Positions 51,955 to 62,700 are shown, numbered from the stretch's first letter. The stretch: DNA of 64,000 bases from Prorocentrum cordatum (GCA_963575745.1 CAUYUJ010009591.1:62001-126000); one strand, 5' to 3'. Numbers and translations: made by a program. The notes: generated from the letters alone by a model not told the origin.

Positions 51955-54772
51955 ATGAGGGGTCAACACATGAAGGGCCAATGCCCCAGCATGAGGGGGT
52001 CAACGCATGAGGGGCCAGCCGAGGCCCCAGCATGAGGGGTCAGGGCATGAGAGGCCGAAGCCCCGGCATGAGGGGTCAACGCATGAAGGGCCAATGACCC
52101 AGCATGAGGGGGTCAACGCATGAGGGGCCAGCCAAGGCCCCAACATGAGGGGTCATGGCATGAGGGACCGAAGCCCCAGCATGGGGGGTCAACGCATGAG
52201 TTGCCAATGCCCCAGCATGAGGGGGTCAACGCATGAGGGGCCAGCTAAGGCCCGAGCATGAGGGGTCAGCGCATGAGGGGCCCAAGCCCTGGCATGAGGG
52301 GTCAGCGCATGAAGGATGAAGGGCCAAAGCCCCAGCATGAGGGGGTCAACGCATGAGGGGCCAGCCGTGGCCCCAGTTTGAGTGGGTCAACGCATGAGGG
52401 GCCAATGCCCGGGCATGAGGGGTCAACGCGTGAAGGGCCAATGACCCGGCATGAGGGGTCAACGCATGAGGGGCCAGCAGAGGCCCCAGCATGAGCGGGT
52501 CAGCGCATGAGGGGCCGAAGCCCCGGCAGGAGGGGTCAACGCATGAAGGGCCAATGACCCAGCATGAGGGGGTCAACGCATGAGGGACCAGCCAAGGCCC
52601 CAGCATGAGCGGGCCAGCGCATGAGGGGCCGAAGCCCTGGCAGGAGGGCTCAACGCATGAAGGGCCAAAGCCCCAGCATGAGGGGGTCAACGCATTGATG
52701 GCCAGCCAAGGCCCCAGCATGAGGGGTCAGGGCATGAGAGGAAGCCCCGGCATGAAAGATCAACGCCTGAAGGGCCAATGCTCCAGCATGAGGGGGTCAA
52801 CGCAGGGGGTCAACGCATGAGGGGCCGAAGCCCGGGCATGAGGGGTCAACGCATGAGGGGCCAATGCCCCAGCATGAGTGGGTCAGGGCATGGGGGCTCG
52901 AAGCCCCAGCATGGGAGGTCAACGAATGAAGGGGCAATGACCCAGCATGAGGGGGTCAACGCATGAGGGGCCAGCCGTGGCCCCAGTTTGAGGGGTCAGG
53001 ACATGAGAGGCCGAAGCCCCGGCAGGAGGGGTCAACGCATGCAGGGCCAATGCCCTAGCATGAGCGGGTCAGCGCATGAGGGGCCAGCCAAGGCCCCAGA
53101 ATGAGGGGTCAGGGCAGGATGGGTGAACGCATGAAGGGCCAATGCCCCAGCATGAGGCGGCAAGCGCGGGGTAACGCATGAACGGCCACCGACGGCGAGG
53201 CGGGCCCCCCCCCGTCTTATCGAGGCATTGCATGGTGCGGCAAAAGCTTGGGGAGGTGCCGCGAGGGAAGAGACGAGCCAGGACCGCGCCAAAGGGGGAG
53301 GGGCCAGGCCCCCCCACCCCCCGGCGCGTCCTGCGAAGCAGGTACTGTCCTGCACGACGCTAGGGTCGTTCTTTCGTTGCGCCGCTCGCAGGCGCGGCGC
53401 GGTCGCGCCTGCAACCCCTGTGCGGGAGCGGTTCCTGCAGTTTTGTTCCCAGAGGTGCGGGTGGGTGGGGCAATGAAATCGCGCTCTTGCCGCGCACGTA
53501 TGCCAATGCGCTCGATCCGCGGGAGGGGGCCGGAGTCGCCGCGCTCTCTCCCAGGAGGCGCTGCGCGCGCGCGGTGCCCCCCGCCCTGCCGTCAGCCCCC
53601 TATGCCCTGGCCCGACCCAGCCCAAAGCCAGGGCAGAAGCGAATGCCTCAGCATGAAGGGGTCAACGCATGAGGGGCCAGCCAGGACCCCAGCATGAGGG
53701 GTGCAGGGCATGAGAGGCCGAAGCCCCGGCAGGAGGGCTCAACGCATGAAGGGCCAATGACCCAGCAAGAGGGGGTCAACGCATGAGGGGCCAGCCAAGG
53801 CCCCAACATGAGGGGGTCAGGGCATGAGCGGCCGAAGCCCCGGCATGAGGGGTCAACGCATGAGGGGCCAGCCATGGCCTCAGCATGAGGTGTCAGGGCA
53901 TGAGGGGCCGAAGCCCCCGCATGAGGATGCATGATGGGTCAACGCATGAAGGGGCACTGCCCCAGCATGTTGGAGTCAATTCATGAGGGGCCAGCCAAGG
54001 CCACAGCATGAGGGGTCGACGCGTGAGGGACCAAGGCCCCAACATGGTGGGTCGACGCATGAAGGGCCAATGCCCCAGCATGAGGGGGCCAACGCATGAG
54101 GGGCCAGCCAAGGCCCCAGCATGAGGGGGTCAGCGCATGAGGGGCCGAAGCCACGGCATGAGGGGTCAACACATAAGGGGCCAGCCAAGGCCCCAGCATG
54201 AGCGGGTCAGCGCATGAGGGGCCGAAGCCACGGCATGAGGGGTCAACGCATGAAGGGCCAATGACCCAGCATGAGGGGGTCAACGCATGAGGGGCCAGCC
54301 AAGGCCCCGGCATGAGCGGGTCAGCGCATGAGGGGCAGAAGCCCCGGCATGAGGGGTCAACGCCTGAAGGGCAAATGCCCCAGCATGAGGGGGTCAACGC
54401 ACGAGAGGCCAGCCAAGGCCTCAGCATGAGGGGGTCAACGCATGAGGGGCCGAAGCCCTGGCATGAGGGGTCAACGCCTGAAGGGCCAATGCCTCAGCAT
54501 GAGGGGGTCAACGCATGAGGGGCCAGTGACGTCAAGGCCCCAGCATGAGGGGTCAGGGCATGAGGGGTGGTCGAAGCCCCGACGCATCAAAGGGCACTGC
54601 CCCAGCATGAGGGGGTCAACGCATGAGGGGCCAGCCAAGGCCCCAGCATGAGGGGTCGACGCGTGAGGGACCAAGGCCCCATCATGGTGTGTCGACATAT
54701 GAAGGGCGAGCCCCAGCATGAGGGGTAAGCGCATGAGGGATCGAAGCCCAGGCGTGAGGGGTCAACGCATGA
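51955..54772. repeat. 36/41-bp minisatellite with higher-order structure
   Basis: Subunits ATGAGGGG-TCAACGC-ATGAAGGGCC-AATGCCCCAGC (36 bp), a 41-bp form with GGCCAGCCAAGGCCCCAGC, and a 36-bp form with TCAGGGC and GAAGCCCCGGC alternate, giving a ~113-bp higher-order period. About 60 subunits in total. Broken by non-repeat DNA at 53175-53640. It also contains many GGGGCC/GGCCCC inverted pairs. Confidence 0.95.
53175..53640. other. Non-repeat insert inside the minisatellite
   Basis: About 465 bp of GC-rich unique sequence interrupts the array; repeat units resume at both edges (GTAACGCATGAACGGCC left, AGCATGAAGGGGTCAAC right). GCCGCTCGCAGGCGCGGCGC near 53381 is hairpin-prone. No ORF of note and no terminal repeats seen. 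Confidence 0.6.
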
Positions 54773-54837
54773 ACACAATGCCTGGCATCGGCACGACTAC
54801 CCTCTTCAATAGTACAAGACTGGGGAAGGCCCACCCC

Positions 54838-54937
54838 NNNNNNNNNNNNNNNNNNNNNNNNNNNNNNNNNNNNNNNNNNNNNNNNNNNNNNNNNNNNNNN
54901 NNNNNNNNNNNNNNNNNNNNNNNNNNNNNNNNNNNNN
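54838..54937. other. Assembly gap of 100 N
   Basis: Exactly 100 N, the usual placeholder for a gap of unknown size. It sits between the minisatellite tail and a CCT microsatellite, where assembly would be expected to break. Confidence 0.99.
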
Positions 54938-54993
54938 CCTCCTCCTCCTCCTCCTCCTCCTCCTCCTCCTCCTCCTCCTCCTCCTCCTCCTCC
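54938..54993. repeat. (CCT)n microsatellite at gap edge
   Basis: Pure CCT from the gap to about 54993; its true length is unknown. Confidence 0.95.
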
Positions 54994-55040
54994 TCCGGTC
55001 GCCGACGGCCCCGGGGTCAACCCGTGCAGGGCCAGGACGA

Positions 55041-55660
55041 GGACAGATCCGTTTCAGAGCGTCCTGGAACGCTCTGAGAAGGCCGCGGCGCCCGAGACAC
55101 CCTCCAGAGCCGCGGGATCCCAGGGATTCTCGCTTTATCTTCCCCCGATGTCGTCCTCGTCCTTGCTTCGGCTGACGGAGCCAGAGCAGAAGTGAGTCGG
55201 AGGGTCGCGCCGCACTGTCGGTGGTGCGGCGCGACTTGGTGTGTCCGACACTCTCGATCCCAGCGTCGTCGATGCGTCGGCGGGACGATCGTCCGACCTC
55301 TGTGCCGATCTGGCCCCATCATGAGATCCTTGTATGCCCTCGTAGCTCTGTCTTTAGAGTGCGATGGCTTGCTCTGGCGTCCGGAAACCGATGGGAAATC
55401 GCCTCTTTGGCGTCGATAAGCGCCGATTGAGCGTCGACTAGCTTCGATGAGCGTCGGGTGACGTTGGTTAGCGTCGGTTCGCGAGGGCCAGCAAGATGGC
55501 ATAGACCGGACGGTGCTAGGACGAGGATAGATCTTGTCCAGAGCGTGCCGGGACGCTCTCAGAGCGTGCCGGAACGCTCTCAGAGCGTTCCGCAACGGTC
55601 TGTGAAGGCCGCGGCGCCCGAGACATCCTCCAGAGCCGCCAGATCTCAGAGACTCTCGAC
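55041..55660. repeat. Paired repeat with AGAGCGTNCCGGNACGCTCT palindromes
   Basis: GGACGAGGACAGATC...AAGGCCGCGGCGCCCGAGAC (55034-55103) recurs at 55522-55625. The second copy has three tandem 20-bp palindromic units instead of one. Between them AGCGTCG-based words (GAGCGTCGACTAGC, GAGCGTCGGGTGAC) repeat at 55415-55485. Confidence 0.75.
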
Positions 55661-55688
55661 TGTTACCCTGTCCCGACTTTATCCTGTT

Positions 55689-55935
55689 TGACCCAGAAGG
55701 GGTTCCAGCTGAAAGGGGGTTGTTCAAAGATTTGGTGCAATTGATTTGTGAGGTTGCAATAGATTTGGGGCGCGCAATTCAGTCTGGTGCGCAATTGTAT
55801 TGTTGGATTTTCGCGTGCAATACATTACCTGCAATGCAATGCGCTACAATTGTTTGGCGCAATACATTTGCAATACTATTGCCCCACATTTATTGCACCA
55901 CCCCCTTTCATTCAGCTGGACCCCCTTTTGGTTCA
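55689..55935. mobile_element. Family J element, copy 3
   Basis: TGACCCAGAAGGGGTTCCAG and CTGAAAGGGGGTTG left; TGCACCACCCCCTTTCATT, CAGCTGGACCCCC and TTGGTTCA right. The core is the richest in GCAATA/TATTGC words of the three copies. Arms extend ~50 bp. Confidence 0.85.
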
Positions 55936-56187
55936 ACCAAGTTATCCTCGTCCTGGCTTCGTCTTCACGGGAGGCTCCCAGGAATTGCCAGCAAGCAGTC
56001 CCGGGAGGCTCCCCGACGGCGGGGCCCAGCCCGGCACAGGCGCCCTCGTCGGGAGGCGGGCGCCCCTCGGGGTCCCCCAAACGGGTGGTGACCACACCGT
56101 GTGGAGAGTCGGTGGGGATTCGAGGTCACCGCACGGTCGTGGGACTCGGGCCCTTCTCCGAGGACAGACGTTAATACGTAGTGTAAG
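55936..56187. other. No gene recognised
   Basis: CGTGTGGAGAGTCGGTGGGGATTCGAGGTCACCGCACGGTC-type words (about 56096-56136) recur with changes at 56255-56302, so this and the next interval share an old repeat flanking the telomere-like tract. Confidence 0.45.
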
Positions 56188-56208
56188 CCCTAAACCCTAA
56201 ACCCTAAA
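56188..56208 (-). repeat. Interstitial telomere-type tract (TTTAGGG)3
   Basis: Three perfect CCCTAAA units (TTTAGGG on the other strand), the telomere repeat of plants and dinoflagellates. Too short to be a chromosome end. Confidence 0.85.
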
Positions 56209-56479
56209 CGTCTCGGGCGACCGAGGCCTCCGAGGTCCCAAGACCGTGCGTTGACGGACCGTGCGGTGTGAGGTCCTGGGGGACTTCGAGGTCACCGCAC
56301 GGTCTGTCGCCGCACTGTTTCGGGACTCCAGAGCCCCCGCCTCCCCGATGCAGCGCGCCGTTCGGGGGGAGGGCGAAGGCCCGCCCGCGCGCGGCGGCGC
56401 GGAGCGGAGCGGAGCCCAGCGCCCGCAGCAGGGCGCCGGCGTGGGAGGTCGCGCGGCGTGCGCAAGAGCACAGGTGATC

Positions 56480-56823
56480 TCTAGGCCTCCCAGCTGGGGT
56501 CCGAGTAGACTTGAGTCGGGCACGTCCCTCTACAGGAGGAAGATTCCAAAGTAGTCAAAAAAAATGGGGGAACGATTTGTTGAACTTCTTTTCTTGACAA
56601 TGTCTGAATATTGTTTGACCATTTTCATTTGTTTGTCCAAATTCTCCCTGGACCTGCCCGACCTATGAGTAGACGGGGTCGGAGGATCGCGCTGCATCGC
56701 AGATGCATCGGCGATGCAGAGCCCGCGTTTCTGCACGCCGATGCATCGCCGACGCATCGCCGACGCATCGCCGATCTTGCGCGATCCTCCGGCCCCATAT
56801 ATTCGGAACCCATCTGGGAGGTC
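56480..56823. mobile_element. Family B element, copy 3, interrupted by family A
   Basis: Left arm TAGGCCTCCCAGCTGGGGTC and right arm CATATATTCGGAACCCATCTGGGAGG. The core GCATCGCAGATGCATCGGCGATGC with GCATCGCCGACGCATCGCCGA follows GGGGTCGGAGGATCGCG. Family A copy 7 splits the left arm. Confidence 0.7.
56515..56662. mobile_element. Family A element, copy 7, nested in B
   Basis: GTCGGGCACGTCCCTCTACAGG left, ACCTGCCCGAC right (right arm worn). GAGTAGAC occurs at 56503-56510 and 56667-56674, a few bases outside each end, consistent with duplication of host sequence on insertion into family B. Confidence 0.75.
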
Positions 56824-57175
56824 TCCAGCATCTGTCTCGCCCTGAGCTGTTCGCCCCACGCTCCTCGGGAGGCAGCCCCCCCCGATGCTGGCTGCCCAGC
56901 CGCGCCGCGGCGCAGAGCGGAGCCCGGCGCCCGACAGGGCGCGCGGCGTGCGCAGGGCTCAAAGATCGCCAAGCGCGTTCCACTGCTCGCAAAGTCCATC
57001 GGCGGCGAGCGAGGGGGGGGAGTGGGCAGGAGAAGGCCTTCCCGGAAGGCGGCGGGACTTCTCAGAAGCCCTCGCGCCCTCTGAGAAGTCGGTGTGCCTT
57101 CGGGGAAGGCTCAGGAAACTTCTGACTTCTGAGCCTTCCGAGAAGGCCTGCCCCTTCTCGCTCGCCGCCTAGTCT
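56824..57175. other. No gene recognised; GGCCTTC-rich
   Basis: CTTCTCAGAAG, CCTTCCGAGAAGG and GAAGGC words recur at 57040-57160, resembling 10480-10560. Otherwise unassigned. Confidence 0.45.
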
Positions 57176-57365
57176 AGGCCTCCCAGGTGGGGTCGGAGAA
57201 GATGGTGTCGGAGGATCGCGACGCGCGACGCATCGCCGATGCATCGGCGATGCGGCTCGATGTGGGACCCGATTTGCTTCATGTCGACGTCGCTGGTGCA
57301 CCAGCGACGTCGCCAGTGCTCGGCGATGCATCAGCGATCTTGCGCGATCCTCCAACCCCATTGGA
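57176..57365. mobile_element. Family B element, copy 4
   Basis: AGGCCTCCCAGGTGGGGTCGG left; GCGATCCTCCAACCCCA right. The centre has GCATCGCCGATGCATCGGCGATGC then a GACGTCGCTGGTGCACCAGC-type palindrome, different from the other copies. The outer right arm is lost. Confidence 0.7.
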
Positions 57366-57394
57366 ACGCGCTTGGCGACAAGAAACAGAGCGCC

Positions 57395-57465
57395 AGATCT
57401 TGCGGGATCCTGCAGACCCAGGGGTGCATTGGCCCAGGCTTGCGTGCAGGATCTTACAGGATCCG
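57395..57465 (+). repeat. Dispersed repeat C, fragment
   Basis: GCGGGATCCTGCAGACCCAG and GTGCAGGATCTTACAGGATCC match the middle of repeat C. Confidence 0.55.
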
Positions 57466-57625
57466 CCCCCAAGACCGCCCCAAGACCGCCGAAAAGGCCT
57501 CCAACAGAGCCCCAAGACTGCCCCAGGGAGCCCGAGAATTGCCCGGAACGATCCTCAGACGGCCCAAGAGAGCCCCAGGACAAGCCCAAGCTGGGCCCCA
57601 ACGTGGCCCCAGATGGGCCCAACAC
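57466..57625 (+). repeat. ~10-bp phased CCCCAAGAC array, locus 3
   Basis: GCCCCAAGACC twice, GCCCCAAGACT, GCCCCAGGGA, GCCCGAGAATT, GCCCCAGGACA, GCCCCAACGTG, GCCCCAGATGG in series at 10-12 nt. Confidence 0.7.
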
Positions 57626-57959
57626 GGTCAATACACAGCCACTACTCGCCAGAATTTCTCCGACTCCTGATTCTGACATCATGGCAGATCTCTTACCGAT
57701 TCTGACTCCGAATATGGCAACCCCGAATTCGACTACCACGTCAACCACGCTGCTTTCCACATCCACTCAGGTCGCTGAGGGGGGGCCACTCCCAAACGAA
57801 GGACAGTGATGATGTGAAATATAACGGTAAAAAGAATGAGTAACCCCACTGGCCCCAAAAACCTCATTGGCCTGATGCCGTCATAATCGATTATCGAAGG
57901 GGCAACAGGCTCCCAAGGGCTTTTCAAATTCTAGACGCTTCGCGTATCCCCACCAGCAG

Positions 57960-59693
57960 ATGGCATCCTTCCAAAGGGGAAGAATGGCAGTTAATAGATT
58001 ACTGCACCTCCTTCACTGAAGCGCACCATGTGATTAGGGTCCTCAGCAATGGTCTACCCGGCCCGGCTAGACGGAGGGGCGACAACGAGAGAATACCACA
58101 CAGGTGCCCTTGTGGTGCACCAGCCAGGAACGTGTGGATCACCGCCGGCCCTGACGACGAGGGAGCCGCCTGGTGCGAAAGATGCATCGGCACTGGCCCC
58201 CACGCCCCCGCTCTTTGGCAGACCCTTCCCCCTGACATTCTCCCCCCCCCCTGAGGGATCAAGCCGAGGCCTACACAAGCACACGGGGACACCTGCAACC
58301 TCCCATCAGAAGCGGACCGTATGGGCGCTGTCCCCTCTGTGGGCTCGGGGAAGCGACCGCGGAGCACGTCTGGCACTGGTGCCCAGCGGCGGCATTAGCC
58401 TGGTACACCATACGGGGCCCAGACGACCCGCCAACCCTCGCGCAAGCGATCACCAGCAGCGGCGAACACCAACCCTTGCTTGCCAAAGTGCTGCACCAGA
58501 TTTCCTTCAGATACTGCGTCAACCTCACCGCCACCCCACTTGAGGCCGTCGATGCCGCCAGGCTCATCCTGCACGGCATAGCGGCCACCGACACAGACCA
58601 ACAAGGTGACAGCGAGGAGGAGGGGCACGGCGGGGACGAGCCCCCCAGGAGCAGCAACCCAGACGAGACGGCCGTCTGGACTCTGGACCGTCCTGAGAGA
58701 TACCTGTCGCACTTGCAACCCCTGCACCACCCCCGAAAGAGCCATCTGTGGCGCCGCGAGGCCCCACTTGCAGCGACATGCACGCAGGGCAGGAGGTGAG
58801 ATCCGCAGACTCCCGGTGGTCACCCGACACCACGACCCAGGAGACAGAATCGTAGTCCTACAAGCCCCCCAAATGCGGGTGGCTTGGATGCCCCCTGGAA
58901 ACGGTTGGTTCCCCTGCCCTAGGACCGACGAATCTCCCACTGCCAGATGGTCCTCAACGTTCTGCCGCGAATGCGGGCTCCACACCACCACGCTGGTCGC
59001 CAACACGGGCTTGGAGCCAGGCGACGAAGTCACTGTCCGCAGCTCGCCCTTCCCCGACTCCAACTCCACCCAATGGCCCTATGAGGTCACCTTCGACGGG
59101 GGCGCAAGGTCCATCGAAGGCGGGGGAAAGTCTCCGGCGCCGGGGCCATCCTGTGGCATCACAATCCCAGCACTGGCTCCCCTCGGGTCCTGGCCATTGC
59201 CATCGTCGCGCTCCCCGATTGCGGCAATGCACAGATGGCAGAGGTGGCTGGCTGCCGTGCTGGGTTAGCGCTGCTCCCCCACCTCAGGGGCCCAATCTGG
59301 ACGGCCGGGGTTGTCGGCGACAACCTCGCTGCGGTGCGACATGGCGCTGGCACCGCCAGATACCGAAGGCTCCACCTGGCCCGGCAGATGGAGGCTGAAA
59401 GTGCCGGCTGGGTGCTCACGTGGCGAGCGGTCAGGCGGAGGCTGAACAAGGCTGCAGACAGCCTGGCCACCATTGGGGTCTACTGGGAGGACGCCCTCCG
59501 CAAGGAAGGCGTGGCCGCTGTCACCACACACATACACTGGGAGAACAACGCTCCCTCCCAGCCCGAGCACTTCCCCGGCATCGACCTAGGGGAAGTCAAC
59601 CTATGCGACCCCGCGGAAGCGGCGGAGGCCGCTCTCTTGCTGGAGCATCCTCCCTCCTCTCCCCCCTCTGCTCCGCCCCGATCAGATCGCTGA
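57960..59693 (+). pseudogene. Non-LTR retroelement 3' part: zinc knuckle and RNase H
   Basis: Plus strand. A frame-1 piece reads HRCPCGAPARNVW. After a C-homopolymer shift (about 58245) frame 3 reads RCPLCGLGEATAEHVWHWCP (58320-58385), the Cys/His knuckle that follows reverse transcriptase in many LINEs, and continues to a TGA at 58797. Frame 1 then gives PYEVTFDGGARSIEGGG (first RNase H Asp at 59095-59097). A G-run shift moves back to frame 3: GAGAILWHHNPSTGS, CGNAQMAEVAGCRAGL (Glu 59241-59243), VVGDNLAAV (Asp 59319-59321) and RRRLNKAADSLATIG. All four RNase HI acidic residues are visible. The reverse transcriptase is missing, as in a 5'-truncated copy. Ends TGA at about 59693. Confidence 0.85.
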
Positions 59694-59808
59694 TCGGCCG
59701 ATCCCCGCGACCTCTAAGGTCATCGCCGCCGAGGCTCAAGCCCGACCTCCTCCACGCACATTTTCCAGTTCTGCGGCTATCGGCTGCACTTCCCCCCTTT
59801 CCTGCGGG

Positions 59809-62700
59809 ATGACGAAGAAGAAGTGCAACAACGGGCCACTGGCCAGATGGCCTTCCCCCACCAAACCCTGCGATCAGGGCCCAGGCAAGGTAGACGGCCT
59901 ATCTCCCTTCCGTGCAAGGGAGTGCCCATGGCTCCGATGGGCGCACTTCAACCATGAATGGTGCTGGTGGTGCGAGGTGTGCCAGAGATATTGCGAAGGC
60001 AAGGAGCACCTCCTGGGAGAAGACCATGCCAAGGAGGCAGCGAAGCAGCGGGAGGCAGGCTGGCCAGACCCCAGGCACTACACTGACCAAGGCAATCTCT
60101 GGACCAGGACCATGGGAGGAAAGGTGGACAAGGTAACTGGACGCACCATTGGCAGGCGCCTGTGGCCAGGCTGGGAGCTGCCATGCCCAGTGAAGGCAGG
60201 CCCACAGATATATCTGCCAGGGTGGACCTTCACCGAAGACTGGGACTACGTCCCAGTCAACTTCCCCTTCCGCAACGACTCGTTCGACTTCTCCATCTCC
60301 ACCGACACCGTCCACTCGACCGACCTACGACCGCCCGGCCAGTACAGAGGGGGCTGGGGAGTGACTCCGCGGAGCGCAGCCGGAGCCTGGGGTGGCGCAG
60401 CACCGCCGCCACCACCTTTCCCTGATACATCCCCCGCTCCGCAAGGTTGGCCATCCATCACACCGCTGCAGAGGGGAAGACGAACCAACGCGTCCAGCAG
60501 GGCCTCCTCGCAGGACTCAACGGACCGGACGAGACCCCCACGCGAGTTCGGAGGCGACTGGCCAGACGACCTAACCCCCCTGAGCGCGCAGGCGATCATG
60601 GAGTCTTCAGCGGCTGCAGCAGCAGACGCCATCATCAGGCTATACGCCGTATCCGCCAGCAGCCCGGGAGCCCAATTCCGCGTACAGAATCCCCTGGGCA
60701 CGGTCGCGGCCGGGGTACGCCACCCGAAGCACTGGGAGCAGGATCTACGACAAAGAGGGTACGCCCTGGACAGGCTCGCCTGGACCGAATGCATGGCAGC
60801 CACCGGGACAGTATGGGACGGTTCCGCCAAGGCCAGAACTGACCTGGTGCGAAGGCAGAGCTGCGCGCTGGCTGTGTCTGTCACCCCCATCAATGAGCAG
60901 ACCCCCGGCTTTCTCCTAGACAAATGCAGGTTGCGCAACGCTTTTCCCCCCCAGGAAGGGAAACTGCTGCTGAACCTGCAATGGCCAAGAGAGTTCAAGA
61001 TCCTGTTCAGGGGGCAGGAAGGTGGACAGGAAGCACGGACGCTGCTCCTCAGCATCACCAGCCCAACGGCGGATCAGGTCGCGTCGCTCAAACTTCTCTG
61101 GCCCCCAGAGTTCGGAGGCACCATCTCCCATCACGACTGCGAAGCCATGGAACTACGACCTGGGGCCAGGTTTCCCACCAACCAAGCCTTGGCCTGGTAT
61201 GACATGGAAAAGTTTGGGGAGTTCCACCCCGACGGGTCGCACCCCAAGCCCTAGAAGGTGGGTGACGGCTGGTACAGGTTGGACAAGGAACCCCCCAAGT
61301 TACAGCATTGGCGGATCTCCAGTGCCATCAGCGAGATCTACAAACTACAACAGGCCCCAGGTGACCTGGAGGGCACGCCGCTCGACGTCATTTCCTTCCT
61401 CCTCAAATTCCGCACCACCGACAGGAGCGGCAGGATTCTGGCCAATGACGTGGAAAACACCAGGAGGTGCGGCAACTCACTCCTCTCGCTGGCGCGGGCC
61501 ACCATCAGGGCCCAGACACCAAGCCTGCCCCCGACAGCGGTGAGCGGTAGTGCTGCCAGGCAGCAGCAACAGAGAGAGAGGAATCGCAGGACGCGCCCTT
61601 CACCGACGCAGAAGTGGACAATTCTACTGGCCAGGCATTCCAGCCGGTCAGAGACCTCCCCCCAGCACCCACCCTTGACGAGGGCGCCAGGCGCCACCGA
61701 CTTAACGAAGACGCTACGCGCGCCCTGGCCGCCACCAGGCAGCACCACGTGACAGTTGTACACGGTCCCCCCGGAACTGGCAAAACGATGTTTTCGGTTG
61801 CCACCATGGACACGTGGGCCGACTCGCTCCCCGACGGGCAGGCAGTTGCGCTAACCGCTGGGTCCAACACGGCCGCGGACCAGCCTGCCATCGGCCTCGG
61901 GAGTGCACACGAGGCAGGCAGACTGTGACAAAGGACTAGCTTCCCCAACAGGCGCGTCCGTCTGGCCAAGGAATTCCGGGTGGCGCAGAGACTTGCCCCT
62001 CTCACCCCACGGGGACATTTCTACAGAACACACAACCGCCCCCCGCACCAAGGCGGGTCCTCCAAAGAGTTCAATGCCTTCCGTACACAGCTGCTTAGGG
62101 ACGCCAAGACGATCATCGCGACACACGAGTCCGCAGAGGCCTTCAGGCACGCTGCGCCAGTAGCCCTGCTCATCATTGACGAGGCAGGCCAGGCCCACGA
62201 ACTAATGGCCGCCATGTCGCTCGACACTGTCATTCGCTCCGGCGGACACTTGGTGCTGGTCGGCGACCCCAAGCAACTTCCCCCCACCGTCCTCTCCAGA
62301 AACGCGGCCCAGCTTGGGCTATGCATCTCCAACTTCGACCGGCTGCACAATGCCTTGGGAGATGATACCACAGCAGTGGTGCAGCTGAGCTTCTGTTATC
62401 GCATGCAACCTCTCCTCCTGTCCCGGCCCAACGTTGCCTTCTACAATAACTCAATGCGGACAGGGCTCACCGACCCACTAACGCAAAGACCACTGGTTGA
62501 AGGGCTACCGTGGCGAGAGCTACTGCCCTGGGACAGCGAGAGGCTTGAAGCGCTTGCCAAAGCCGCGGCCACCCCCGCAGAGGACTTGGAAAAGTTACTT
62601 CGAGAGCTCGCACCAGAACCCCAGAGCCCAGAAGAAAGGCGCCGCTTCCTCCTGGTGGACACTCCCTCCCTCGAGGTCACTTCCAACCTCCAGTCAGGGC
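59809..62700 (+). pseudogene. Zinc-finger / UPF1-like SF1 helicase ORF, broken
   Basis: Starts MTKKKCNNGPLARW, 116 bp after the RNase H ORF, same strand. Residues ~49-76 form a CxxC-x-H-x-H finger (WCEVCQRYCEGKEHLLGEDH). A long linker follows (FPFRNDSFDFSIS, PKHWEQDLRQRGYALDRLAW). In-frame TAG at 61252-61254; the same frame continues KVGDGWYRLDKEPPKLQHW. A +1-type shift near 61560 leads to VVHGPPGTGKT (Walker A, 61761-61787), then AVALTAGSNTAADQ (motif Ia), TGA at 61926-61928, LLIIDEAGQAHE (Walker B, 62172-62192), LVGDPKQLPPT (motif III, about 62259-62288) and SFCYRMQPLLLSRPNVAFYN. Helicase motifs V and VI are absent; similarity stops near 62700. This family unwinds RNA or DNA using ATP; this copy cannot be functional as it stands unless stops and shifts are spliced or recoded. 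Confidence 0.85.

Noticed and set aside
51007-54772. Regular repeats resembling a CRISPR array
   Set aside because: Repeats are continuous without unique spacers of constant length, there are no cas genes, and the setting is eukaryotic.
54682-55077. Gly- or Ser-rich ORFs across the gap
   Set aside because: They read through 100 N and a CCT microsatellite.
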